From: Acholeplasmataceae bacterium
GTDB taxonomy: Bacteria; Bacillota; Negativicutes; Acidaminococcales; Acidaminococcaceae
Length of the DNA stretch: 6,785 nucleotides
Reading direction: 5' to 3'
NCBI GenBank assembly: GCA_012719555.1
Contig: JAAYAE010000025.1
Location: forward strand, 1-6,785
Shown here one piece after another: positions 1 through 4,397 of the stretch. The notes beneath the pieces are model-generated. The model searched no databases. It was not told where the DNA came from and saw only the letters and a list, made by a program, of their open reading frames with translations. A program made the translations under genes and the position numbers. Position 1 is the first letter of the stretch. The number at the start of each line of letters is the position of its first letter.

Positions 1-438
1 ATATCCATACCTAGTTACAAAAGAACTCCCAGTAAGACCTTCTGCTATTTCTACAGACCCGTTAAGGTTATATTCCTTACTATAATTTGTATAAATCAAT
101 TTTTGTGCCAAACCATTTAATACGCTTTCCACAACAGTTTTATCAATAATATTTATACCGCTGCTATCTGTCTGCAAATGTATTTGATTATTGCTGCCAC
201 TGGCTGACGTAATAGCAATTTTACCGCCGTTAATAACCGATGGTAAATTACTGTCGTGAGTATACAAATAAGTATTATCTCCCTGGTATGTTGCAATAGC
301 TAAATCTTTCTGATTAGACATATTAATGGTTTCTGCTGATGCGCTTATAGGTAAATATAGGCAGGAAATTAACGCCAATGCAATACTGCGCTGCAGCAAT
401 ATATTTTTTCTTTGCATTTTCTTACACTGTTTTCTCAA
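1..438 (-). CDS. Autotransporter-like surface protein, N-terminal part (runs off the left edge)
   Basis: The reading frame is open from 438 to the window edge (146 codons seen), so the C-terminus, including any beta-barrel, is missing. The start chosen is TTG at 438, because GAGGAG lies 8 nt upstream (447-452); the ATG at 417 in the same frame has no good ribosome site. From TTG, residues 1-17 are very basic, 18-30 are hydrophobic, and an A-S-A site near residue 35 suggests signal peptidase I cleavage. This is an extended signal peptide of the kind seen on large secreted proteins. The mature part is rich in N, S, T and G, with short beta-like stretches; LNGLAQKLIY (about 107-116) and LNGSVEIAEGLTGSS (about 125-139) resemble segments I recall from autotransporter-type proteins of Negativicutes and Synergistetes. 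Export is well supported; the autotransporter class is an inference from memory of such repeats, and an adhesin or S-layer-like protein is also possible. A terminator-like hairpin sits immediately upstream (483-538). Confidence 0.65.
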   Translation of the reverse strand, partial: MRKQCKKMQRKNILLQRSIALALISCLYLPISASAETINMSNQKDLAIATYQGDNTYLYTHDSNLPSVINGGKIAITSASGSNNQIHLQTDSSGINIIDKTVVESVLNGLAQKLIYTNYSKEYNLNGSVEIAEGLTGSSFVTRYGY

Positions 439-446
439 TAAACTCA

Positions 447-452
447 CTCCTC
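447..452 (-). promoter_or_regulatory. Ribosome binding site deciding a TTG start
   Basis: GAGGAG on the minus strand lies 8 nt before TTG at 438. The alternative ATG at 417 is preceded only by an A-rich stretch without a purine core, so this site decides in favour of the TTG start of the surface-protein gene. Confidence 0.65.
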
Positions 453-482
453 GTATAATAAAATTTAACCGCAATTGGCAAC

Positions 483-538
483 AAAAAAAAGACCAAATTA
501 CGGCGATAGTTAATCACTATTGCCAAAACTTGGTCTTT
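483..538 (-). terminator. Intrinsic terminator or attenuator ahead of the surface-protein gene
   Basis: Read on the minus strand, AAAGACCAA (538-530) pairs perfectly with TTGGTCTTT (496-488). An inner arm pair (524-516 with 510-502) matches at 8 of 9 positions around a 5-nt loop, and a U-rich tail follows (eight Ts after GGTC). The tail is only on the minus side, so termination is leftward. It lies about 45 nt before the TTG start of the surface-protein gene and 99 nt after the stop of the 59-residue gene. It may simply end the upstream transcript, or it may act as an attenuator in the surface-protein leader. Confidence 0.8.
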
Positions 539-555
539 AAGTAAGTTTTGTCTTA

Positions 556-634
556 ATAATATTGCAGTAAGCTCCGACTCTACGGATTCTTAAGAAAGTA
601 AGGTTAACCCTATTTGCTAACACTGCCAAAAAAT
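556..634 (-). other. Possible structured leader RNA, unidentified
   Basis: Between the 59-residue gene and the terminator, the minus strand can fold into a closed unit. GCAGT (626-622) pairs with ACTGC (568-564) as a basal stem, with AT-rich arms outside it. Within it are TCCG-N6-CGGA (586-573), flanked by AAG and CTT, and a GTTA...TAAC pair around the palindrome GGTTAACC. Followed at once by a terminator, this layout resembles a riboswitch or other attenuator, but I do not recognise the conserved core of any known class. It may be chance pairing in AT-rich spacer. Confidence 0.25.
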
Positions 635-636
635 AT

Positions 637-816
637 TTAATTTTGACTATTCCTATTGCCTAGTGCACTTCGTTGCTTTCCCCTAGTTCCCAACATGCGT
701 CTTCGCATAATTAATTCTTTGATAAGTTCTATGAAAAGGTCCTTATCTATTATTACTTGTTCTTGGTCACTTCTAGCAACAACATTAGCATATTCCTCTA
801 ATTTTTTACAATCCAT
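637..816 (-). CDS. Small protein of unknown function, 59 residues
   Basis: An ATG at 816 has a GGAG core 8 nt upstream (in ATGGAGTATTTGTT) and an open frame of 59 codons ending in TAA. The N-terminal half is acidic and probably helical (KKLEEYANVVARSDQEQVII, then DKDLFIELIKELI). It is followed by a strongly basic segment, MRRRMLGTRGKQR (residues 37-49), and a polar tail. There is no signal peptide, membrane segment or cysteine motif; the only cysteine is residue 3. I recognise no family. It lies downstream of the two cobalamin riboswitches on the same strand, but a terminator-like hairpin (925-988) stands between, so control by them is uncertain. The good ribosome site and the charged, helix-like composition support a real gene. 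Confidence 0.5.
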   Translation of the reverse strand: MDCKKLEEYANVVARSDQEQVIIDKDLFIELIKELIMRRRMLGTRGKQRSALGNRNSQN

Positions 817-883
817 AACAAATACTCCATCCCCATTTTCTTATTAATGTCCATAAATTAAGTCTTTTTCACGTCCCTTCATC

Positions 884-907
884 CTAACTGTAAATTTATT
901 CAGTTAG
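884..907 (-). repeat. Short inverted repeat upstream of the small gene
   Basis: CTAACTG and CAGTTAG are perfect 7-bp arms separated by 10 nt. On the minus strand the right arm is followed directly by GATGAAGG. It could be an operator or a leader hairpin for the 59-residue gene; at this size in AT-rich DNA it could also be chance. Confidence 0.3.
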
Positions 908-924
908 TTTATGAGGCAAAACTG

Positions 925-988
925 ATTAAAAAGCACGCAATCCTTACAAGAAATATATAATAAATTCTTTGTAAATATTGCATGCTTT
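925..988 (-). terminator. Long terminator-like hairpin downstream of the tandem riboswitches
   Basis: On the minus strand, AAAGCATGCAAT (988-977) pairs with ATTGCGTGCTTT (941-930), one pair being G-U. The stem continues through TTACAA and TTGTAA for a total of about 20 pairs with a 2-nt mismatch. A T run (GCTTTTTAATC) follows the leftward end. It would stop a transcript leaving the riboswitch region before the 59-residue gene. The plus-strand side also ends in TTTT, so weak bidirectional action is possible. Confidence 0.6.
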
Positions 989-1022
989 TGAACACCCAAA
1001 AACAGCAATCTTACGCGTAAAA

Positions 1023-1084
1023 GATACATAAGTAAAAACACGGATTGGCATAAACCTCCAATTCATAATAATTACTTATGTATC
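1023..1084 (-). promoter_or_regulatory. Candidate expression platform of the second cobalamin riboswitch
   Basis: A perfect 13-bp inverted repeat (GATACATAAGTAA at 1084-1072 with its complement at 1035-1023) starts 33 nt after the second aptamer. Nested inside it, ATTGG (1062-1058) pairs with CCAAT (1048-1044), so a GGAGG at 1059-1055 is partly held in the stem and the ATG after it lies in the loop. The hairpin is followed by TCTTTTACG, a weak U tail. It could act by hiding a ribosome site or as a weak terminator. The frame it would control, 40 codons at most, does not look like a known protein. Confidence 0.5.
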
Positions 1085-1116
1085 CGCCCGTACTCCGCAA
1101 GCTTGATTGGATGTTA

Positions 1117-1255
1117 GAAACAGGCAGGTCTCCTGGCTTCGAGGCATTAGCTAAAATACCTCGTTACAGCAGCGGGACTGCGCCGGATGTCCGCCGGCTT
1201 CCCTTTTACGCTTCTTTTCCGAGGCATACGATAGCCCTTATGAAGCACCTGTTCC
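1117..1255 (-). promoter_or_regulatory. Cobalamin riboswitch, second of a tandem pair
   Basis: Read leftward on the minus strand, the sequence shows the conserved order of the adenosylcobalamin-type aptamer. It runs ACAGGTGC near the 5' end, GGGAAGCC in the middle, the core GCAGTCCCGCTGCTGTAA (1181-1164), and the B12 box AAGCCAGGAGACCTGCCT at the 3' end (1139-1122). P1 closes by GGAACAGG (1255-1248) with CCTGTTTC (1124-1117). Such RNAs bind coenzyme B12 and normally shut off B12 transport or synthesis genes, or B12-independent isozymes. It begins just 18 nt after the terminator of the first riboswitch, so the two are read in series from one promoter. No B12 gene is recognisable downstream. 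Confidence 0.93.
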
Positions 1256-1273
1256 CCTCTATTTTTAGTTATC

Positions 1274-1313
1274 AAAAAATAAAAACCTCTTTGCGCCTAA
1301 ACGCAAAGAGGTT
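1274..1313 (-). terminator. Intrinsic terminator of the first cobalamin riboswitch
   Basis: A perfect 12-bp stem, AACCTCTTTGCG (1313-1302) with CGCAAAGAGGTT (1295-1284), carries a 6-nt loop and is followed by TTTATTTTTT on the minus strand. It lies 61 nt after the first aptamer and just before the second, so it is the natural OFF device of the first riboswitch. I could not identify a clear competing antiterminator between aptamer and stem. Confidence 0.88.
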
Positions 1314-1374
1314 AAAATGAACAGAGCTATCCTGTTTTTCAGCCACCGACGTCTTTCGCATGGTTTTTTGGCTT

Positions 1375-1531
1375 GTTTTCAGGCAGTTCTTCTGGCTCGG
1401 ATTCATCGCTAGCTTCGCCTTCCCAGACTTTTACATCCAGTGGCTTAGTGAAGTTTGCTCATCCATACAGCGGCGGGACCGCATCGGCATTCAACCGATT
1501 TCTCTATTAGGCATTTAATGCACCTGATAAC
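1375..1531 (-). promoter_or_regulatory. Cobalamin riboswitch, first of a tandem pair
   Basis: On the minus strand the aptamer runs from CAGGTGC (near 1526-1520), through the core GCGGTCCCGCCGCTGTA (1482-1466) and TGGGAAGGCG (near 1425-1416), to the B12 box AGCCAGAAGAACTGCCT (1397-1381). P1 closes by GTTATCAGG (1531-1523) with CCTGAAAAC (1383-1375), with one mismatch. All key elements of the cobalamin family are present and in order. Its transcript would start about 15-20 nt upstream, from the promoter at 1555-1583. The element differs in sequence from the second copy outside the conserved core, so the pair is not a recent duplication. Confidence 0.93.
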
Positions 1532-1554
1532 TTGTCCTATTAAGTTCAATCAGA

Positions 1555-1583
1555 ATATTACCACTATTTAAAAAAAATGTCAA
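1555..1583 (-). promoter_or_regulatory. SigA-type promoter for the tandem riboswitch transcript
   Basis: On the minus strand a perfect TTGACA (1583-1578) is separated by exactly 17 nt from TAATAT (1560-1555), 5 of 6 to the -10 consensus. Transcription would start near 1548, placing the first aptamer directly at the 5' end of the RNA. It is back to back with the plus-strand hydrolase gene. Confidence 0.85.
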
Positions 1584-1618
1584 ATTTCTCTAAACCTTCC
1601 TTTTATTAAAAGCTCTTA

Positions 1619-1647
1619 TTGCAAATATTGAAATTTAATCGTATATT
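1619..1647 (+). promoter_or_regulatory. Probable promoter of the MBL-fold hydrolase gene
   Basis: TTGCAA (1619-1624), a 17-nt spacer and TATATT (1642-1647) match the SigA consensus at 4 of 6 and 5 of 6 positions. The start would be near 1654, giving a short leader that keeps the AAAGGAA ribosome site. Confidence 0.5.
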
Positions 1648-1670
1648 TATAGTGGATTGTTCGAAAGGAA

Positions 1671-2573
1671 GTGCTTCGTTTTGTGGAAATAAAACACATT
1701 AAAGGCCAAACATTTTGTATAGACACAGGAATGACTTATATTCCATTTTATAAAATCGATAATGAAAACATTATTATGTTGGATACCGGCTGGGCCGATG
1801 GTGAAAAAGAAGGCCTGACAGCTATCTTGGAAAATAATCACTTTAAGATAGTTGGGATAATAAACACCCATGCTCACATTGACCACAGCGGGAACGATGC
1901 CTATTTTAAGGAAAAATATAACTGCCCAATTGCTATGACAACGGCGGAAGCTATGATTTGCAACTCAGCCATCAATCTTAAACTTTACTACAGTACTCTT
2001 TCGCTGGAGGAAATTTTTGTCCATCTAGGCCATATGATTTGCCATGTTGATATGCTAATTACCCCTACGCAAGATAGTATTGAAATGTGCGGCATTACAT
2101 TCAAAATTCTACACACACCGGGACATAGCCCCGCTCATATCTGCCTTATCACACCTGACGATGTAGCCTATATCGGTGACGCACTCATAAGCCGTGACGT
2201 TATGGACGGAGCTAAAATGCCCTACGCCTTTATATTAGCAGAGGATTTAAAAAGTAAGGAAAAGCTCTACAAATTGAACTGTAGTCAATATGTAGTAGCG
2301 CACAAGGGCATATATGATAATATTACAGAATTAATTACCAATAACATTAGGTTTTATAAATTGCGGGCAGAAATGATAGGTGACCTAATAACAACACCTA
2401 TGACTCTAGAAGAAGTAGTCCAAACCGTCAGAAAATCCTTTAAGATACCAATTAAAGACGTCTATAAATATACCCTCATAGAAAGAATGCTAAGATCCTA
2501 TATTGAATACCTAAGTGACACAGGAATAATCAAGAAAGCTGTCAATAATGGGATACTTAGGTATTATAAATAA
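1671..2573 (+). CDS. MBL-fold (metallo-beta-lactamase superfamily) hydrolase
   Basis: This is a cytoplasmic zinc hydrolase of the glyoxalase II-like type; the substrate cannot be told from sequence. The metal-site signature is complete: THAHIDH (H67, H69, D71, H72), HTPGH (H152), GDAL (D170, bridging) and VVAHKG (H211). The region from about 215 to 300 is helical and ends in what looks like a small winged-helix-like tail (TLEEVVQTVRKSF through the C-terminal GILRYYK), as in several larger MBL proteins of about 300 residues. The start is uncertain. GTG at 1671 gives the longest frame but touches the AAAGGAA site, while GTG at 1683 leaves 12 nt to it and begins with EIKHIKG; either spacing is poor. 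The gene stands alone, divergent from the riboswitch transcript and convergent with the PagL-like gene. An acyl-CoA thioesterase or other thioester or phosphodiester hydrolase role is possible but unproven. Confidence 0.9.
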   Translation: MLRFVEIKHIKGQTFCIDTGMTYIPFYKIDNENIIMLDTGWADGEKEGLTAILENNHFKIVGIINTHAHIDHSGNDAYFKEKYNCPIAMTTAEAMICNSAINLKLYYSTLSLEEIFVHLGHMICHVDMLITPTQDSIEMCGITFKILHTPGHSPAHICLITPDDVAYIGDALISRDVMDGAKMPYAFILAEDLKSKEKLYKLNCSQYVVAHKGIYDNITELITNNIRFYKLRAEMIGDLITTPMTLEEVVQTVRKSFKIPIKDVYKYTLIERMLRSYIEYLSDTGIIKKAVNNGILRYYK

Positions 2574-2585
2574 GCTAAACTAAGC

Positions 2586-2621
2586 AAAGCCCTGCGGAAA
2601 AATGATCTGCATGGTCTTTTT
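2586..2621 (+). terminator. Probable terminator of the MBL-fold gene
   Basis: AAAG-C-CC-TGCGG pairs with CTGCA-T-GG-T-CTTT, about 11 pairs interrupted by one mismatch and one bulge, followed by TTTTTA. It starts 12 nt after the stop codon. I see no separate clear terminator for the convergent PagL-like gene in 2622-2728. Confidence 0.5.
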
Positions 2622-2728
2622 ATGAGATTTTAAAATTACAGAATTGTTGTCTATCGCCTTTAAACTCTAAAAGCCATCTCTTATAGTCCAAGTTTAAACG
2701 TTAGTTATTATTTTTCAAAAGGCATCTA

Positions 2729-3394
2729 CTAGAAGTCCCAGCCCAAACCAAGAGTTACACCTCCGCTATTGTAACCTGGATTATGAGTCTGCATGCCATT
2801 GGAAACATGCATGTAGGTCCATCCTAGAGAAATTGAAGTGCGAGCCGTAGGCATATAAATTACTCTAGGTCCAACACGCCACATAAAGTTATAAGCACGC
2901 CCATTTGCCGGAAATGCTTTATCATAAAAGACCAGCCCACCACTGACATCAAGGGCAATGGCCACTTTTTTGCTTATATTTTTCTTTTTACGCAAAAGAT
3001 AAGTATAACCTATTCCCAAAGCGTCACTATTTCTTTCCTCATTATCATCGGTTATTGAACCCAACGCCCTAGTAACCGTAAACCCACGATATACATCTGT
3101 ATGATGGATATTACCAACTGATTCCAAAATATGCACGGAATACGTATCCATATGCCGATCTTTAAAATTCATTGGATGAAGATACTCTATTTCCAGCTCA
3201 TCAGGTGCTTTTAAATATTTAGTCGATACTTTATGAGAAGCATACGATTTAGCCTGCTCTTTGTTGTAATTATCCATTGAAGTCTTAGCTACGTTCTGAT
3301 TTGCTAATTGAGCGGCACAAACAATATTAGTAGTACCGATACATAAAGCACCAATAAAAGTGCATACACAAACTACTGTTATTTTTTTTTGCAT
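2729..3394 (-). CDS. PagL-type lipid A deacylase / acyloxyacyl hydrolase family outer-membrane protein
   Basis: PagL removes the 3-O acyl chain from lipid A in the outer membrane. This protein has a signal peptide (basic MQKK, a hydrophobic stretch to about residue 27, cleavage probably after VCA or VCAA at 27-28). A linker of about 40 residues follows, then alternating beta-strand segments from about 66 onward, ending in GLGWDF with a C-terminal phenylalanine typical of outer-membrane barrels. The family signature is visible as YMHVSNG, with H196 and S198 in the places of the catalytic His and Ser of PagL, followed by NPGYNS. At 221 residues it is somewhat longer than typical PagL because of the N-terminal linker. 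No acidic residue is found at the position expected for the third member of the triad. AAGGAG lies 9 nt before the ATG. It follows the transposase gene by 43 bp on the same strand, without a clear promoter between. Confidence 0.78.
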   Translation of the reverse strand: MQKKITVVCVCTFIGALCIGTTNIVCAAQLANQNVAKTSMDNYNKEQAKSYASHKVSTKYLKAPDELEIEYLHPMNFKDRHMDTYSVHILESVGNIHHTDVYRGFTVTRALGSITDDNEERNSDALGIGYTYLLRKKKNISKKVAIALDVSGGLVFYDKAFPANGRAYNFMWRVGPRVIYMPTARTSISLGWTYMHVSNGMQTHNPGYNSGGVTLGLGWDF

Positions 3395-3437
3395 ATTTAT
3401 CTTCTCCTTAACTGAATTTTAGAGTTCCTTTTAGCGA

Positions 3438-4202
3438 TTATCTATTTTTATTCACAACTGCAATCACCCCACGCGATATACCCGTTGCTCTCTCTATCTC
3501 TCGTATAGACAGCCCCAAATTCCGCAATCGCTTTAGTATCTTATCTCTTTCACAATTATTTCGTTTTTTTAATTGATGTGGTTCCATTCCGCCAATATGC
3601 TCCATTATTATCCTGCGAATATCACCTTCCGTTCTTCTTTTGCTTCTAGCTTCCTCTACATACTCACCTAAACCATCTTGATCTTTTACGTGCAGCTGAA
3701 GATATTGTTTTATATCTATAATGCCAAATAAGAACCCAGTGTCTACCAGTTCATCTCTTTTATCAAAATATGCTTTATAACTACTATACTTGTAATCTTC
3801 TATCCTATGTACCATTCCAGACTCTACAGGATTTCTATGTATATAGGATATTAATGGCAGCAAGTATCTCTCTTTTTCTACCGGCTTGCTCTTATATCTA
3901 CTACCAATTAGGCTGCCACTTCTCTCATACTTTATATTGTAATACATCGCATACCGAGTCAATATCTTTTGCATAATTAAAGATATTGCCCCCATTTTTT
4001 TCTCTTTAATCAACAAATGTACATGGTTATTCATGTAACAATAGGCATATAACTCAAACCCAAGCTCATTATTAACGACTTGAATAGTTTTATGTATATA
4101 ATCGTAATCCGCTTCGCTCTCAAATATGTTTTCGTGATTAACTCCCCTAAAAACTATATGATACAAACCGCTATTGCTTAATGTTCTTGGTTGTCTTGTC
4201 AT
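3438..4202 (-). CDS. REP-associated tyrosine transposase (IS200-like, Y1 HUH family)
   Basis: Y1 transposases nick single-stranded DNA at hairpin ends through a tyrosine; the REP-associated branch is usually present in single copy and acts on short palindromes. Residues 1-22 contain RTLSNSGLYHIVFRG, the typical opening. MNNHVHLL carries the HUH metal motif (H60, H62), and YIHRNPVESG carries the likely nucleophile Y120. Residues about 222-251 form a helix-turn-helix-like segment (LSIREIERATGISRGVIAVV), found in the longer members of this family. At 254 residues it appears intact. I chose ATG at 4202, since GAGGTG lies 6 nt upstream; the GTG at 4211 lies inside that ribosome site. A palindrome with the family's typical layout is found just upstream (4228-4272). 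Confidence 0.9.
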   Translation of the reverse strand: MTRQPRTLSNSGLYHIVFRGVNHENIFESEADYDYIHKTIQVVNNELGFELYAYCYMNNHVHLLIKEKKMGAISLIMQKILTRYAMYYNIKYERSGSLIGSRYKSKPVEKERYLLPLISYIHRNPVESGMVHRIEDYKYSSYKAYFDKRDELVDTGFLFGIIDIKQYLQLHVKDQDGLGEYVEEARSKRRTEGDIRRIIMEHIGGMEPHQLKKRNNCERDKILKRLRNLGLSIREIERATGISRGVIAVVNKNR

Positions 4203-4220
4203 ACTATTCACCTCTGAGTC

Positions 4221-4229
4221 ATTATAACA
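4221..4229 (-). promoter_or_regulatory. Extended -10 promoter element before the transposase gene
   Basis: TGTTATAAT on the minus strand is a perfect -10 hexamer with the TG extension. No good -35 is seen 16-18 nt upstream. The leader would be very short and the element abuts the palindrome at 4228-4272, so transcription of the transposase may be affected by whatever binds or folds there. Confidence 0.4.
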
Positions 4230-4272
4230 TTTTTATGACAGCAAGGGACAGACCCTACTGTCATAAAAAATG
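4228..4272. repeat. Imperfect palindrome, probable REP-like or element-end hairpin of the transposase
   Basis: CATTTTTATGACAG and its complement CTGTCATAAAAAATG (one extra A) form about 14 paired bases. The interior holds GGGACAGACCC, itself a GGG...CCC hairpin. The scheme, an outer TGACA...TGTCA stem around GGGACAGACCC, is one I recall beside genes of this transposase family in Firmicutes. No second copy is found elsewhere in this window, so the far end of an element, if any, is not defined here. It could also serve as a bidirectional terminator. Confidence 0.65.
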
Positions 4273-4292
4273 CTTTTTATTGTCCAAACTAC

Positions 4293-4321
4293 TTGACATT
4301 AGCCTCAATTTGTACAATAAT
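4293..4321 (+). promoter_or_regulatory. SigA-type promoter of the ahpCF operon
   Basis: A perfect TTGACA (4293-4298) is followed after 17 nt by AATAAT (4316-4321), 5 of 6 to the -10 consensus. Transcription would begin near 4328, giving a leader of about 70 nt. Confidence 0.7.
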
Positions 4322-4326
4322 TATAG
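4312..4326 (+). promoter_or_regulatory. PerR-like operator overlapping the ahpC -10 region
   Basis: GTACAATAATTATAG matches the PerR box TTATAATnATTATAA at 11 of the 14 defined positions, with the symmetry centre at 4319. It covers the -10 hexamer, as expected for a peroxide-relieved repressor of ahpCF. The match is to the Bacillus consensus from memory, and AT-rich DNA gives chance hits, but the location is apt. Confidence 0.5.
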
Positions 4327-4368
4327 TTAATCAATAATAACTATCAATTGCATTGTATTGTTGATTAA
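4327..4368 (+). other. 5'-UTR hairpin and overlapping inverted repeats in the ahpC leader
   Basis: TTAATCAATAATA (4327-4339) can pair with TATTGTTGATTAA (4356-4368), 13 pairs including one G-U, around a 16-nt loop containing CAATTG. It would begin at the very 5' end of the predicted mRNA, a layout that can stabilise transcripts. A second perfect repeat, ATAGTTA (4323-4329) with TAACTAT (4338-4344), overlaps it and could be a regulator site instead. Confidence 0.45.
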
Positions 4369-4397
4369 AATATATATAAATTTGGGAGGAATAAATT

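Noticed and set aside
326..544. Plus-strand open frame of 72 codons
   Set aside because: It lies antisense to the signal-peptide region of the minus-strand surface protein and runs through the terminator hairpin; it has no ribosome site.
556..634. Cyclic-di-GMP, T-box or other known riboswitch upstream of the surface-protein gene
   Set aside because: The conserved core sequences that I know for these classes are not present; only generic stem-forming potential is seen.
656..847. Plus-strand open frame of 63 codons
   Set aside because: It is antisense to the better supported 59-residue minus-strand gene, and no ribosome site precedes it.
945..1066. Minus-strand frame of 35 to 40 codons after the second riboswitch
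   Set aside because: It has a GGAGG, but only 3 nt before its inner ATG, and the frame runs through two hairpins. The composition suggests RNA structure rather than protein, so it is kept only as a possible leader peptide in the findings.
1078..1320. Plus-strand open frame of 80 codons
   Set aside because: It covers the reverse complement of the second cobalamin aptamer and a terminator; conserved RNA sequence explains it.
1647..1886. Minus-strand open frame of 79 codons
   Set aside because: It is the shadow of the MBL-fold gene, which carries the intact metal-binding motifs on the other strand.
3770..3976. Plus-strand open frame of 68 codons
   Set aside because: It lies inside the transposase gene on the opposite strand and has no ribosome site.
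4323..4344. OxyR site formed by ATAG and CTAT
   Set aside because: The half-sites are 14 nt apart instead of the spacing expected for OxyR, and a PerR-like box fits the position and the Firmicute context better.
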